From NCBI GenBank assembly GCA_028289645.1, contig JANQOK010000012.1:1-64000 (forward strand): a DNA stretch of 64,000 nucleotides, in the 5' to 3' direction. The notes beneath the pieces were generated by a model. The model had not been told where the DNA came from. It made no database searches and saw nothing but the letters and a program-made list of their open reading frames with translations. Positions 24,963 through 34,862 of this stretch are shown here, piece after piece (positions within the stretch are counted from its first letter, which is position 1; every line of letters begins with the position of its first letter). Origin of the DNA: Anderseniella sp. (lineage in GTDB: Bacteria > Pseudomonadota > Alphaproteobacteria > Rhizobiales > Aestuariivirgaceae). The position numbers and the translations under genes were made by a program.

Positions 24963-26854
24963 AGCCGGCCACGCCCGGCATCTCCTACAAGGGACAGGTG
25001 TTCGCGAAACCGTCCGACCTGGCGTCTGCGCTGGGCAATACAGGTGTTGATGTGGTGTCGTCGCCGGCCACCATCGGATATCTTGAGATGGCCTGCCATC
25101 ATGCCTCTGACCAGTTCTTTGACGAAGGCGAGGCGAGTGTCGGTGTTGGTTTTGACATGCGCCATGTCGGTGCCGCCACGCCGGATTTGCCGATCGATGT
25201 TGCTGCGGAGCTGATTGCGGTCGATGGCCGCCGGCTGACATTCTCGGTCGAAGCGACCCAAGCGGGCAAGCAGATCATGACCGGGACGCATCAGCGCGCG
25301 GTGGTCGATCTGGCGCGGCTGCTGGCCGGGACAGCAGGTCCGGCGGCTGCCGACACGCCGCTGGTGCTGACCGGACGGACGTTGAAGCTGTCTGACGTTG
25401 AAGCTGTTGCGGTCGATGGCGTCCGGGTGGAGATAGCAGATGAGTGTCGCGACCAAATGGCAAAAGGACGCGCGGTTGTTGAGCGTTACTTCAGGGACAA
25501 TGTTCCTGCCTACGGCCTGAATACCGGTCTGGGGGTGCGCGCAACCGACATGCTGTCACGCCAGGAAGCTGCGGAATTTTCCAGCAAGATGGTGCGTGGG
25601 CGGGCCCAGGCGATCGGCGAACCGCTGCCGGTGCCGGCGGCACGTGCGGCCATGCTGGTCCGGCTCAACACTGTGTTGAGTGGCGAGGCAGGTGCAAGCC
25701 CGGCTGTTGCGGACGCACTTCGCGATGCGCTCAATGGCGGCGTGACACCGGTGATGCCGGCAACCGGGTCCATAGGTGCCGGTGATCTGGTGGTCATGGC
25801 GGCCATCCCGCACGCCCTGACGGGAGACGGTGATGCGTTTTTTGACGGTGAACGCATGACCGGCGCCGACGCCTTGCGCAAGGCCGGCCTGAATCCGCTG
25901 GTGTTGGGGCCGAAAGACGGGCTGGTGCTGTGCAACAATCAGGCGCATTCAGCTTCGTTCGCCTGCCTGGCGGCGCGGTCGGCCCGCACCCTGCTGGCTG
26001 CAGCCAATGTTTCGGCCTGCCTCGTCATGGAAGGCTTCCGGGCCAATAGCTCGCCGCTGGGTCCGGCTGCCGCCGGTCTCAGGCCGCAACCCGGCCAGGT
26101 AGAAACGGCGAACGTTTTTCGTGATCTGCTCGACGGCAGCGCTTTGATGCGTGAAGGCGCCGCGCGCCGGTTGCAGGACCCGATCTCCCTGCGCTCTGTC
26201 ATCCAGACGCATGGCAGTGTGCATGCGGCTCTGGACGTGCTGGAGGCCGCGGTCGACGTGGAGATCAACCATGCACCGGACAACCCCGCTGTGCTGCTGG
26301 CTGAAAACCGGATTGTCTCGACAGGCAATTACCATACGCCTTGGCTTGGCCAGGCTCTCGATACGACTGCGCGGAGCCTGGCGGTTCTGGCCAATGACGT
26401 GGTCTCGCGCATTCACCGGCTGTGCACGCCGGAGATGTCCGGCCTGGCGCCGCTGCTGTCGTCCGCGGCAATCGACCGGGCCGGTTTCGGGCCATTGCTG
26501 AAACCGGTTGAGGCTTTGCGGGCCAGCATCATTCATCTTGCCAGTCCGGCGCCTGTTGTGCCCAGCTTCAACGCCGGCGGCGTGGAAGATGCCGCCACAT
26601 TCACCCCGCTGGCGGCATCGAAGCTGATGCAGCTGTGTGAGCAGTTGAGCTATCTGCTGGCCTACGAGTTGCTGGCCGGGGCGCAGGCGCTTGATCTGGC
26701 AAAACCCGATGGCGTCGCACCGCGCATGGCCGAGGTTCACCGGCAGGTAAGGGATTTGTCGGCGTTTCTGGATGATGACCGGCCGGTCGGTCGGGAGGTC
26801 GAGGCTGTGGCTTGCGAACTGGTCCTGATGGGCAAGCTGGCCAGCCTAGCCTAG
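24959..26854 (+). CDS. Fusion: FlK-like thioesterase domain + aromatic amino acid lyase (HAL/PAL) domain
   Basis: The 631-residue protein joins two domains. Residues about 35-125 look like a hot-dog thioesterase of the fluoroacetyl-CoA thioesterase type (GFDMRHVGAATP, AVDGRRLTFSVEA, MTGTHQRAVV). Residues about 130-631 cover a full-length ammonia-lyase domain with YGLNTGLG (Tyr185), QDPISLRS and EINHAPDNP. The MIO-forming Ala-Ser-Gly is not intact: the loop reads GSIGAGDL (273-277 is GAGDL), so the serine is missing, and the usual NGT motif is CNNQ. The lyase may be inactive as an ammonia-lyase or use different chemistry. I am sure of the two domains, not of the reaction. Confidence 0.75.
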   Translation: MKPATPGISYKGQVFAKPSDLASALGNTGVDVVSSPATIGYLEMACHHASDQFFDEGEASVGVGFDMRHVGAATPDLPIDVAAELIAVDGRRLTFSVEATQAGKQIMTGTHQRAVVDLARLLAGTAGPAAADTPLVLTGRTLKLSDVEAVAVDGVRVEIADECRDQMAKGRAVVERYFRDNVPAYGLNTGLGVRATDMLSRQEAAEFSSKMVRGRAQAIGEPLPVPAARAAMLVRLNTVLSGEAGASPAVADALRDALNGGVTPVMPATGSIGAGDLVVMAAIPHALTGDGDAFFDGERMTGADALRKAGLNPLVLGPKDGLVLCNNQAHSASFACLAARSARTLLAAANVSACLVMEGFRANSSPLGPAAAGLRPQPGQVETANVFRDLLDGSALMREGAARRLQDPISLRSVIQTHGSVHAALDVLEAAVDVEINHAPDNPAVLLAENRIVSTGNYHTPWLGQALDTTARSLAVLANDVVSRIHRLCTPEMSGLAPLLSSAAIDRAGFGPLLKPVEALRASIIHLASPAPVVPSFNAGGVEDAATFTPLAASKLMQLCEQLSYLLAYELLAGAQALDLAKPDGVAPRMAEVHRQVRDLSAFLDDDRPVGREVEAVACELVLMGKLASLA

Positions 26855-26860
26855 GGCGCT

Positions 26861-27877
26861 CTAGCGGTAGACCAATTGCTGGCCGATGCCGAGTTTTTCA
26901 GCCTTTTCGAGCATGGCGGCCCCCAGGGCTATATCGGACAATGACAGCCCGCGATGCCAGAACAGGATTGTCTCGTCATTCCGTTCGCGGCCCGGCCTGG
27001 CGCCGGTGACAATCTGGCACAGCTCGCCATGCACGGTGTCTTCGGAAATGAGCCCGGCATCAATGTGGGGCCTGAGCGCGCCGAGACTGCCGGCGCGGAA
27101 CTGGCTGAAGTCATCGATGACCACCTTGTCCATGATATCGGTCATCGCCATGTCCAGCGCCGACACGGTGCCATAAGGGATGACACAGGCGCCCGGCTTC
27201 ACCCAGTCGGCCTTGAACAACTCCTCGCGCTCGGTCAGTCGCGAGGCTTCGACCATGATGTCCGCACCGGCCAGGCAGTCGTGCCAGTTGTCAGTCACGA
27301 CAATTTTCTTGCCAAGATCGGCTCCAAGCCTGGCAGCGAAGGCTTCGCGGCTTTCCGGGCGGCGCGAGTGCACCCGGATCTCATCGAAATCAAACAGATG
27401 ATCGAGCAGCCGAACGTTCCAGTAGGCGGTGCCGCGGGCGCCGACATGGCCGAGAACTTTTGAGTCCCGGTGGGCCAGGTGTTTGGCGCCGACGGCGGTC
27501 AGGGCACCGGTGCGCGCATCGGTGATCAGGGTGGCATCGAGAATGGCGCGCGGCATGCCGGTGCGCGGATCGAACAGGTTGAGCAGGGCGTTTTCCGACG
27601 GCAGGCCCTTCTTGTAATTGTCGACATAGTCGCCGACGATCTTGACGCCGGCCAGGTCAAGCGGCGCCACGTAACCGCGCAGCACGTTGAAATGACCGTT
27701 AAAGGCGGGGTCAGGCGTCAAGTGCATGCGCGGTTCGATCACCGCGCCGCCGGGCGTACCCTGCGCCATCAGGCCCTGTTCGACCGCCGCGATGATCTCG
27801 TCATTGGTCATGGCCAGCCGGTCGATATCCGGTCCGTTCAGCCAGGTCAGCGTTACAGATTCCTCCGGATTGCTCAT
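26861..27877 (-). CDS. Ornithine cyclodeaminase/mu-crystallin family protein
   Basis: The 338-residue protein has the family pattern: PRMHLTPD near the N-terminus, [51 protein letters not shown] (the NAD site) and [12 protein letters not shown]. Members are ornithine cyclodeaminases, alanine dehydrogenases, pyrroline-2-carboxylate reductases or ectoine-pathway EutC proteins. The start overlaps the cysNC stop by 4 nt, so it is the last gene of the sulfate-activation operon. That pairing is not usual, and no substrate is evident. Confidence 0.8.
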   Translation of the reverse strand: MSNPEESVTLTWLNGPDIDRLAMTNDEIIAAVEQGLMAQGTPGGAVIEPRMHLTPDPAFNGHFNVLRGYVAPLDLAGVKIVGDYVDNYKKGLPSENALLNLFDPRTGMPRAILDATLITDARTGALTAVGAKHLAHRDSKVLGHVGARGTAYWNVRLLDHLFDFDEIRVHSRRPESREAFAARLGADLGKKIVVTDNWHDCLAGADIMVEASRLTEREELFKADWVKPGACVIPYGTVSALDMAMTDIMDKVVIDDFSQFRAGSLGALRPHIDAGLISEDTVHGELCQIVTGARPGRERNDETILFWHRGLSLSDIALGAAMLEKAEKLGIGQQLVYR

Positions 27878-29778
27878 GCAGGTTTTAACCTTCCGGTGTT
27901 TTCCAGGTGGTCGACAATTTCGCCGGCGGTTGCCTCAGGCGACTTCTCGGCGGTGTTTATGGTGATTTCGGCGTTTTCCGGCACTTCGTAGTCACTGTCG
28001 ATGCCGGTGAAATTCTTGATCTCGCCGGCGCGGGCCTTGGCGTACAGTCCTTTCACGTCGCGGGCTTCGCAGATCTCCAGCGGCGTATCCACGTGGACCT
28101 CGATGAACTCACCGTCTTCCAGCATATCGCGAGCCATGCGGCGCTCGGCCCGGAACGGCGAGATGAAGGACACCAGCACGATCAGGCCGGCGTCCGCCAT
28201 CAGTTTGGATACCTCCGCAACGCGGCGGATGTTTTCAACCCGGTCGGCATCGGTGAAGCCCAAATCCCGGTTGAGGCCGTGGCGGACATTGTCGCCGTCG
28301 AGCAGGTAGGTGTGATGGCCAAGCGCAGCGAGACGCTTCTCGACAATGTTGGCCACGGTTGACTTGCCCGAGCCCGACAGGCCGGTAAACCACAACACGG
28401 TCGAGCGCTGGTTCTTGCTGGCTGCCCGGGTTCCCTTGTGAATGTCCAGGGCCTGCCAGTGGATGTTGCTGGCCCGCCTGAGGGCAAAGTTGATCAGCCC
28501 GAGACCGACTGTTGCGTTGCTGATCCTGTCGATGATGACGAAGCCGCCAAGGTCGCGGTTGTCAGCATAGCTGGTGAACGGCACCTGCTCGTCAAGACTA
28601 AGATTGCACACCCCGATCTGGTTGAGTTCCAGAGTCTTGGCGGCGGTGTGTTCCAGCGTGTTGACGTTGACCTCGTATTTTGGCTGCGCCAATTTCGCCG
28701 GCACCGTGCGGGCGCCGAGCTTCACCAGGTAAGGCCTGCCGGGCAGCATGGGGTCTTCACCCATCCACACGATGTGGGCCTCGAACTGGTCGGCAACCTC
28801 GACCGGATCATCGGCAGAGCAGATGACATTGCCGCGGCCGGCGTCGATTTCATCGGCAAGTGTCAGCATGACGGCCTGTCCGGTGTGTGCCTGATCCAGG
28901 TCGCCATCGCTGGTCACGATGCGGGCTATGGAGCTTTCGCGGGCCGATGGCAGCACCTTGACCCTGTCGCCCTGCCTCAGGGTTCCCGATACCAGAGTGC
29001 CCGCGAACCCCCGGAATGTGTGGTCGGGCCGGCACACCCACTGGACCGGCAGGCGGGCGGGCTGCTCCTGGTTGTGTTGCGTCATATCGACGGTTTCCAG
29101 GTGCTGCAGCAGGCTTGGGCCGTCATACCACGGCGTTTCTGCGCCTTTTTCCGTTACATTGCAGCCGGACAGTGCCGACATAGGAATGCAGGTAACGTCG
29201 CCCGCGCCGATTTCCTTCGCAAACGCAAGGAATTCTTCCTCTATGGCGCGGTAGACGGCCTCGTCATCGCCCACCAGATCCATCTTGTTGACCGCCAGGA
29301 CCAGTTGCCGGATGCCGAGCAGGGTTACAATATAGGCATGGCGGCGGGTCTGGGTGAGCAGGCCATCGGTTGCATCCACCATCAGCACTGCCAGGTCGGC
29401 TGTTGACGCCCCGGTGGCCATGTTGCGGGTGTACTGTTCATGGCCCGGCGTGTCGGCGACGATGAACTTTCGCTTCGGCGTAGCGAAGGCGCGGTAGGCG
29501 ACATCGATGGTGATGCCCTGTTCGCGCTCAGCCGTCAGACCGTCGACCAGCAGCGCAAAGTCGAGATTGCCGCCTTGTGTCCCCACCCGTTTGGAATCCG
29601 CTTCAAGGGCGGAGAGCTGATCATCGAAGATCAGTTTCGAGTCATACAGCAGGCGGCCGATCAGGGTCGACTTGCCGACATCCACTGATCCGCAGGTGAT
29701 CAGGCGCAACATGTCCCTGGCCGACTGTTCGGCCAGGTAGGCGGCGACATTACCGGCAGTGAGATCCGGGGTCTGCAT
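27874..29778 (-). CDS. cysNC: Bifunctional sulfate adenylyltransferase subunit 1 / APS kinase
   Basis: The 634-residue protein has an EF-Tu-like GTPase half with [26 protein letters not shown] and NKMDLV, and a C-terminal APS kinase with [12 protein letters not shown] near residue 460. With CysD it makes adenosine 5'-phosphosulfate from ATP and sulfate, driven by GTP, and the kinase half converts it to PAPS. Fused CysNC is typical of rhizobia and relatives (NodQ type). The ATG overlaps the cysD stop by one base. Confidence 0.95.
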   Translation of the reverse strand: MQTPDLTAGNVAAYLAEQSARDMLRLITCGSVDVGKSTLIGRLLYDSKLIFDDQLSALEADSKRVGTQGGNLDFALLVDGLTAEREQGITIDVAYRAFATPKRKFIVADTPGHEQYTRNMATGASTADLAVLMVDATDGLLTQTRRHAYIVTLLGIRQLVLAVNKMDLVGDDEAVYRAIEEEFLAFAKEIGAGDVTCIPMSALSGCNVTEKGAETPWYDGPSLLQHLETVDMTQHNQEQPARLPVQWVCRPDHTFRGFAGTLVSGTLRQGDRVKVLPSARESSIARIVTSDGDLDQAHTGQAVMLTLADEIDAGRGNVICSADDPVEVADQFEAHIVWMGEDPMLPGRPYLVKLGARTVPAKLAQPKYEVNVNTLEHTAAKTLELNQIGVCNLSLDEQVPFTSYADNRDLGGFVIIDRISNATVGLGLINFALRRASNIHWQALDIHKGTRAASKNQRSTVLWFTGLSGSGKSTVANIVEKRLAALGHHTYLLDGDNVRHGLNRDLGFTDADRVENIRRVAEVSKLMADAGLIVLVSFISPFRAERRMARDMLEDGEFIEVHVDTPLEICEARDVKGLYAKARAGEIKNFTGIDSDYEVPENAEITINTAEKSPEATAGEIVDHLENTGRLKPA

Positions 29779-30689
29779 CAGAAATACCCCTCCTGTTTCT
29801 TTTTCTCCATCGAGGCCGACTGGTCGTGATCGATCACCCGGCCGGTTCGTTCGGAGGTGGTCGTCACCAGCATTTCAGCGATGATCTCTTCCAGTGTTGC
29901 GGCACTGCTTTCAACGGCTCCGGTAAGCGGGTAGCAGCCGAGCGTGCGGAAGCGCACCATCCGCTGTTCGGGTTTTTCACCGTCGTTCAGCGGCATGCGC
30001 CCGTCGTCGACCACAATCAGATCAGCACCGCGTTTCACGACCGGCCTCGGGGCGGCGAAATACAACGGCACAATGGGAATTTTCTGGTCACGGATGTACT
30101 GCCAGACATCCAGCTCGGTCCAGTTGGACAACGGGAAGACGCGCATGGATTCACCCTTGTTGATGCGGGTGTTGTAGGCGCGCCAAAGCTCCGGGCGCTG
30201 GTTCTTCGGGTCCCAGCGGTGCTGCGCATTGCGGAACGAAAAAATCCGTTCCTTGGCGCGGGACTTTTCCTCATCGCGGCGCCCACCACCGAAGGCCGCA
30301 TCGAAGCCGTGCCTGTCGAGCGCCTGTTTGAGGGCGTCGGTCTTCATGATCTCCGTATGGCGTGCTGAGCCGGCGGTGAACGGGTTTATGTTGGCGGCGA
30401 CGCCTTCTTCGTTGGTGTGGACGATCAGGTCAAAACCAAGCCGGCTCGCGGTCTGGTCGCGAAATTCGATCGTCTCGCGAAACTTCCAGGTGGTGTCCAC
30501 ATGCAACAGCGGAAAAGGCGGTTTGGCCGGGTAAAACGCCTTCATGGCCAGATGCAGCATGACCGTGGAGTCCTTGCCTGCGGAGTACAGCATCACCGGC
30601 TTTTCACACTGCGCGGCGACCTCGCGCATGATGTGAATGCTTTCGGCTTCCAGCAGTTGCAGATGGCTTGGTTTGGCTAGTTGGGTCAT
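29778..30689 (-). CDS. cysD: Sulfate adenylyltransferase subunit 2
   Basis: From the ATG at 30689 the product has 303 residues, as in E. coli CysD. It shows the PP-loop [18 protein letters not shown], the [23 protein letters not shown] segment region (conserved in the family) and [15 protein letters not shown]. It is the adenylating subunit that pairs with CysNC. A longer in-frame start at 30737 exists; I prefer 30689 because AGAGA lies in range and family length fits. It is the first gene of the cysD-cysNC-OCD operon. Confidence 0.95.
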   Translation of the reverse strand: MTQLAKPSHLQLLEAESIHIMREVAAQCEKPVMLYSAGKDSTVMLHLAMKAFYPAKPPFPLLHVDTTWKFRETIEFRDQTASRLGFDLIVHTNEEGVAANINPFTAGSARHTEIMKTDALKQALDRHGFDAAFGGGRRDEEKSRAKERIFSFRNAQHRWDPKNQRPELWRAYNTRINKGESMRVFPLSNWTELDVWQYIRDQKIPIVPLYFAAPRPVVKRGADLIVVDDGRMPLNDGEKPEQRMVRFRTLGCYPLTGAVESSAATLEEIIAEMLVTTTSERTGRVIDHDQSASMEKKKQEGYF

Positions 30690-30873
30690 TCGGATCTCTG
30701 AGGAACGAAGTTGGCCGCGCTTAACTGCAGGTTTCATCTTGGTTTGGAGAAATTGTCAATCATTGTCCCGCAATGCCAAAAATTTGTCCTCACTGGTCAT
30801 GTTGGCACTTTGCTGCAGGCCTAGCGTTCAGAAGGCGGACAACGGCCCTGTCTGTCAGCAGGAGGACGTCATC
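30690..30873. promoter_or_regulatory. Divergent promoter region between cysD and the MttB-family gene
   Basis: This gap drives two opposite transcripts. I see no clear palindrome or CysB/Cbl-type site that I can support. The ribosome site AGGAGG of the MttB-family gene lies at its right end. Confidence 0.3.
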
Positions 30874-32418
30874 ATGCCAGCACGCGAAGGTGGAAGACGC
30901 AGAGCCAGAGGCAGTAACCGGCCCGACAGGTCTGCCGGGCAACTGCCGGAGCCCATCGGGGTGTTCCGCAACCCGCTGCCGCCTGTCGAACTGCTCGGCG
31001 CAGATGACCTCAACCGGCTGATCGATGCGGCATTTGTCGTATTGCAGGACTCCGGGCTGGAATTCCTGTCTGCCAGATGCCTGGACATACTGGAGAACAA
31101 TGGCTGCAATGTTGACCGCGAAATCGGGGTGGCACGAATGGATCGCGCCACGGTGGAGCACTTCGTGGCGCTGGCGCCGGAAAGTTTCACCGTGCACGGC
31201 CGCAATCCGGACCGCAACACGGTTGTCGGCGGCAACCATGTCAATTTCAACACCGTAGGCTCTCCGCCCAATATCAATGACCTGGACAATGGCCGCCGTC
31301 CGGGGACGTACGCAGCACTGGTCGATCTGGTGAAACTGAACCATGCGTTGGGTGCGTGCCATACAATGGGGGGCTCGATTGTAGAGCCGATGGACCTGCC
31401 GGTGCCGACCCGGCACCTGGACAACGCCTATGCCATCCTCAAGTACACCGACCGTTCGGCCTTTGTGCGCACTGTGTCGGAGTTCCGGGCCAGGGACGCC
31501 ATCGAGATGGTGGCCATTGCACGCGGTGTCAGTCTTGATCAACTCAGGTCCGAGTGCTCGCTGCTGACCTCGTTCAACGTCAACAGCCCGCGCCGGGTTG
31601 ACGAGGAATTGCTGGACGGCCTGTTGTGCTTCGGTGAATACGGCCAGGCGGTGGCGGTGACCCCGTTTACGCTCGCCGGCGCCATGAGCCCGGTGACGGT
31701 TGCCGGTGCGCTGGTGCAGCAGACCGCCGAGGCACTGGGGGTGATCGCCCTAGCCCAGATGGCCAATCCAGGCGCGCCGGTGCTGTTCGGCGGGTTCACT
31801 TCCAATGTGGACATGAAATCCGGCGCACCGGCCTTCGGCACGCCGGAGTACGTCAAGGCAGTGCTGATTGGCGGCCAGATCGCGCGATACTTCAAGCTGC
31901 CGTATCGATCTTCGAACGTGAATGCTTCCAACTGCGTCGATGCGCAATCGACTTATGAAAGCGCCATGTCCCTGTGGGCGGTGATCATGGGGCATGCCAA
32001 CATCGTACATCACGGGCTGGGCTGGCTGGAAGGCGGTCTGTCGGCGTCGATGGAGAAATGCGTGATCGATGCTGAAATGATCCGGCAGTGGATCGCAGCG
32101 CTGGCCCCCATGGACATGAGCGATGAGGCGCTTGGCGTCGCTGCCATCGCCGGTGTCGAGCCAGGCGGACATTTTTTCGGGGAGCAGCACACGCTGGACA
32201 GGTTTGAAACTGCGTTCTACCAGCCGATGGTGTCTGACTGGCGCAATTTCGAGAGCTGGGAGGAGTCAGGCTCGAAAACCGCCACCGAGCGGGCCAACGT
32301 CGTCTGGAAGCAGATGCTGGACGCTTATGAAGAACCACCGATGGACGAAACGGTGGATGAGGCGCTCAAGGACTATATGAGCCGCCGCAAGCATGAACTC
32401 AGGGATGTCAAACCCTAG
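30874..32418 (+). CDS. MttB-family (non-pyrrolysine) trimethylamine methyltransferase-like protein
   Basis: The ATG at 30874 follows AGGAGG at a good distance and gives 514 residues; the frame is open further upstream but that part overlaps cysD. The fold is that of MttB/MtgB: LLGADDLNRLIDAAFVVLQDSG at the start, GSPPNINDLDNG, CHTMGGSIVEP and a long TIM barrel. No in-frame TAG (pyrrolysine) codon occurs inside. Such proteins demethylate quaternary amines like glycine betaine or proline betaine and pass the methyl group to a corrinoid protein; no corrinoid protein gene is adjacent, so the acceptor is unknown. Confidence 0.85.
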   Translation: MPAREGGRRRARGSNRPDRSAGQLPEPIGVFRNPLPPVELLGADDLNRLIDAAFVVLQDSGLEFLSARCLDILENNGCNVDREIGVARMDRATVEHFVALAPESFTVHGRNPDRNTVVGGNHVNFNTVGSPPNINDLDNGRRPGTYAALVDLVKLNHALGACHTMGGSIVEPMDLPVPTRHLDNAYAILKYTDRSAFVRTVSEFRARDAIEMVAIARGVSLDQLRSECSLLTSFNVNSPRRVDEELLDGLLCFGEYGQAVAVTPFTLAGAMSPVTVAGALVQQTAEALGVIALAQMANPGAPVLFGGFTSNVDMKSGAPAFGTPEYVKAVLIGGQIARYFKLPYRSSNVNASNCVDAQSTYESAMSLWAVIMGHANIVHHGLGWLEGGLSASMEKCVIDAEMIRQWIAALAPMDMSDEALGVAAIAGVEPGGHFFGEQHTLDRFETAFYQPMVSDWRNFESWEESGSKTATERANVVWKQMLDAYEEPPMDETVDEALKDYMSRRKHELRDVKP

Positions 32419-32508
32419 GGTCCTGACCCGAGGGTCAAGATCAGGCATGGCATTGTCAGATTTCGTGAAGTAGGCTGTCGCAAACACCAACAGGATGGAG
32501 GGCGAATT

Positions 32509-32919
32509 GTGATCTTCAAAAAGCGAAACGTTTTTGGTGCTGTGGCAGCGGTCGGCATGGCTGGCGCGTTTCTGGTTGCGGATGCAAACTACGCTGCAGC
32601 TGCTGACTGCGGATTCGGCTGGGCCAAGCCTGGCAGATACAAGATTTCCGCCAGCTTCCGGGGCAAGAATGAATCGACCAATGCATTTCTGGGCAAGGAC
32701 TGCCGTATCCGGTTGCAGGTGCCTGGTGTGTTCACCGGCGGCAAGGTGAAAAAGAGCGGCAAGTGCCTTGCATTCTCATTCAAGGTCGAAGGCGAGGCGG
32801 AAGTGTTCAAGGCCAAGTGGTGTGGCGACTATGGTCTCGTACCATGGAAGGACAAGACAATCCGTGCTCAGATCGAGCCCCTGTTCAGTGTTTCATCCGA
32901 AAAGAAGACGAATTTCTGA
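32509..32919 (+). CDS. Small secreted protein of unknown function
   Basis: The gene starts at GTG 32509 with GGAGG 7 nt upstream and encodes 136 residues. Residues 1 to about 32 form a Sec signal peptide (KKR, hydrophobic stretch, then AAAADC). The mature part of about 104 residues is basic and has four cysteines, which suggests disulfides in the periplasm. I do not recognise a family. It has no obvious partner nearby except another secreted unknown protein on the opposite strand. Confidence 0.65.
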   Translation: MIFKKRNVFGAVAAVGMAGAFLVADANYAAAADCGFGWAKPGRYKISASFRGKNESTNAFLGKDCRIRLQVPGVFTGGKVKKSGKCLAFSFKVEGEAEVFKAKWCGDYGLVPWKDKTIRAQIEPLFSVSSEKKTNF

Positions 32920-33092
32920 TTGTTGGGGCTTGGTGGAAAAACACTGACCTAAGCCGAAATCTGCCCGACAGGCCTGAAACGCTTGCGCGCGGCGTACTGA
33001 AGCGAGGCGAACCCATCGCCTGACAGTTCCAGCCACTGAATCCGATCGCGCCAGATTTTGCCCCTGCAGCCGTCATACCGGGCTTTGCAGCC
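32920..33092. other. Convergent gap between two secreted-protein genes
   Basis: Transcripts from both sides meet in these 173 bp. Only a weak GGCGA/TCGCC repeat near 33007-33021 is visible, without a T-run, so no terminator is called. Confidence 0.3.
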
Positions 33093-34358
33093 TCATGGTT
33101 TCCGCTTCAGGTCGACCAGATAGACAAAGACTTCACCGTCTTTTGTGAGCCTGCCCGAGTACTCGGTTATCATGTGATGTTCCGATTGTATCCGGCTCAC
33201 TGCGATAGCCTCGTAACCATCTTCAGGATGCGGGGCGACACTTCTGGTTATCAGAAAACCGTCTGTGCCATTGACTGTTCCGATGATCCGGTCGGCATGA
33301 CCCTCGGTCTGGTCCTGACGGGGACCATAATGCATCTTGCCCCAGACGGTGCAGCCTGACTGTCCTTCAATGTCCAGTTGCTTGTAGTCTCTGGTTACGC
33401 GCTCGGCCTTTCCGTGTCTGGTGGATTCCAGACCGTCCCATTTCCCGGTTGACCATTTACCGATCAGTACGGGGCAGGTCTGGTGACCGGCTGCAGCGGA
33501 CCCGCGGGCGAAACTGGTGGCAAACGCCTGACCTTTCGCCTTGTCATCCGATATGCCGACGAAATCCCAGTGCAGCAGGTTCGGGCCGACTATCTCGGCA
33601 TGGACATAAGCCCGGGTACCCTTGTCGGCGTGTTCTCCAACGCCGAGAACCGTGATGAGTTTGCCATCGGTATGCAGGACACCGGCCACCCGTTCCGTTT
33701 CTGCAATATCGCCGTCCTGCCATAGTATTGTTCCGTCGAAGTGACAGGCACTTTGCTGTTCGATTGTCAGTGACCCTTGCGGTCCTGGCCGGATGCTGAC
33801 TTCGTTGTCGCCCAGTTCAACCAGGTTGTAGGCTTGCGAGGCCCAGGTGCCGGTCAGGTCGGGACAGGTTTCCTTCACAGGCGGCAAATCACCTCTGGAC
33901 AATATGGTGCTGAATACATTTGCGCGCACGCCGTCTGACGAGTAGGCGGCATACTCCCAGTTGATATGGTTGGCGTCGGTCAGGCGTCCAAAGATACGGC
34001 CCGACGTGCCCTGTTCGGGATGCTGTTCGTATTCCATGATGGTGATCCAGTTGCCGACCGGATTGAGCACACCCATGACGGGTTCCTCTCCGCCGATTTC
34101 ACCGTTTGACCAGCGATTCACGCCACTGAAGTGACAGCCATACTGTTGCGTTACCTCCAATACCATTGAGAGATTCTTGAGGACCCGCGCTTCGCCCGCC
34201 GCCTGTACAGACAAAGCTTCATAACTGCCGGACGACCATTTGCCTGTCATGTCGATGCAGCTTTCGTGCAGAGCTGCCGATGCGCTCTGGGCGGCTGCAG
34301 GTAGTGTTGTGCACAGCAACAAGAGGCCCGAAATCGCAGCCATTCTGTATATCGGCAT
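33093..34358 (-). CDS. Secreted protein with three tandem copies of a ~130-residue domain
   Basis: The 421-residue protein has a clear signal peptide (about 1-23, AAISGLLLLCTTLPAAAQ). Three homologous units follow, starting at Cys34, Cys165 and Cys295, each opening C-x2-(L/M)(T/I)G-x-W and spaced 130-131 residues. Each has a second cysteine about 41 residues on and a G(V/T)(L/V)N/H strand and a W(D/E)(F/Y) motif later; the third is most diverged. The opening motif recalls avidin- or lipocalin-like beta-barrels, but this is pattern resemblance only. Function is unknown. Confidence 0.7.
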   Translation of the reverse strand: MPIYRMAAISGLLLLCTTLPAAAQSASAALHESCIDMTGKWSSGSYEALSVQAAGEARVLKNLSMVLEVTQQYGCHFSGVNRWSNGEIGGEEPVMGVLNPVGNWITIMEYEQHPEQGTSGRIFGRLTDANHINWEYAAYSSDGVRANVFSTILSRGDLPPVKETCPDLTGTWASQAYNLVELGDNEVSIRPGPQGSLTIEQQSACHFDGTILWQDGDIAETERVAGVLHTDGKLITVLGVGEHADKGTRAYVHAEIVGPNLLHWDFVGISDDKAKGQAFATSFARGSAAAGHQTCPVLIGKWSTGKWDGLESTRHGKAERVTRDYKQLDIEGQSGCTVWGKMHYGPRQDQTEGHADRIIGTVNGTDGFLITRSVAPHPEDGYEAIAVSRIQSEHHMITEYSGRLTKDGEVFVYLVDLKRKP

Positions 34359-34445
34359 TGGTCATCATCCCATGTGTTCCAGGGAGACCGGACCGTAAAA
34401 CAGCGATGCACAGATCCGGAGCGCCATTCAACGTGTGCCGATTTC

Positions 34446-34862
34446 TCAAGGCTTAAAACTTATCTGCCCGTCAGGGGTGAGTGATATGTTTTCAGCATAC
34501 TGCAGAGATGTAAATGCGCTTTGAGAGATTTCCAAAACCGGGCACGTCAGACCGTACAGTTTTTCAGCCACGGCGGCGCCGACCATAACGTTGGCATCGG
34601 CAGTGGCCATGATGATGGCTTTGGGCCCGGTGCCGAGGCGTATGGCTTCGGCCACGCCGCCAGGCGTGCCGCCGGAGCCGCGGGTCGCGGGCAGAATTAG
34701 AATTGTGCCCTTGATGCAGATGCCGTTTTGCGGGTGGTTGTTGTCGACAATGATGCCGGTGGCCGGGTCGAAACCGCCCCAGAAACTCAATGGTTCGTCG
34801 AGCCATAGAGCCGGTCCTTCAGCGGTGCCGGGGTACAGCACTCTTGCCTGCAGCTCAGCCAT
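34446..34862 (-). CDS. Aconitase X swivel-domain subunit (DUF126)
   Basis: From the ATG at 34862, which overlaps the large-subunit stop, the product has 138 residues. It shows LSFWGGFDPATGIIVDNNHP, GTILILPATRGSGGTPG and AIRLGTGPKAIIM, the hallmark of the small AcnX domain. It forms an active dehydratase with the next-listed large subunit; known enzymes are cis-3-hydroxyproline dehydratases and mevalonate 5-phosphate dehydratases. It is the last gene of the five-gene operon. Confidence 0.85.
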   Translation of the reverse strand: MAELQARVLYPGTAEGPALWLDEPLSFWGGFDPATGIIVDNNHPQNGICIKGTILILPATRGSGGTPGGVAEAIRLGTGPKAIIMATADANVMVGAAVAEKLYGLTCPVLEISQSAFTSLQYAENISLTPDGQISFKP

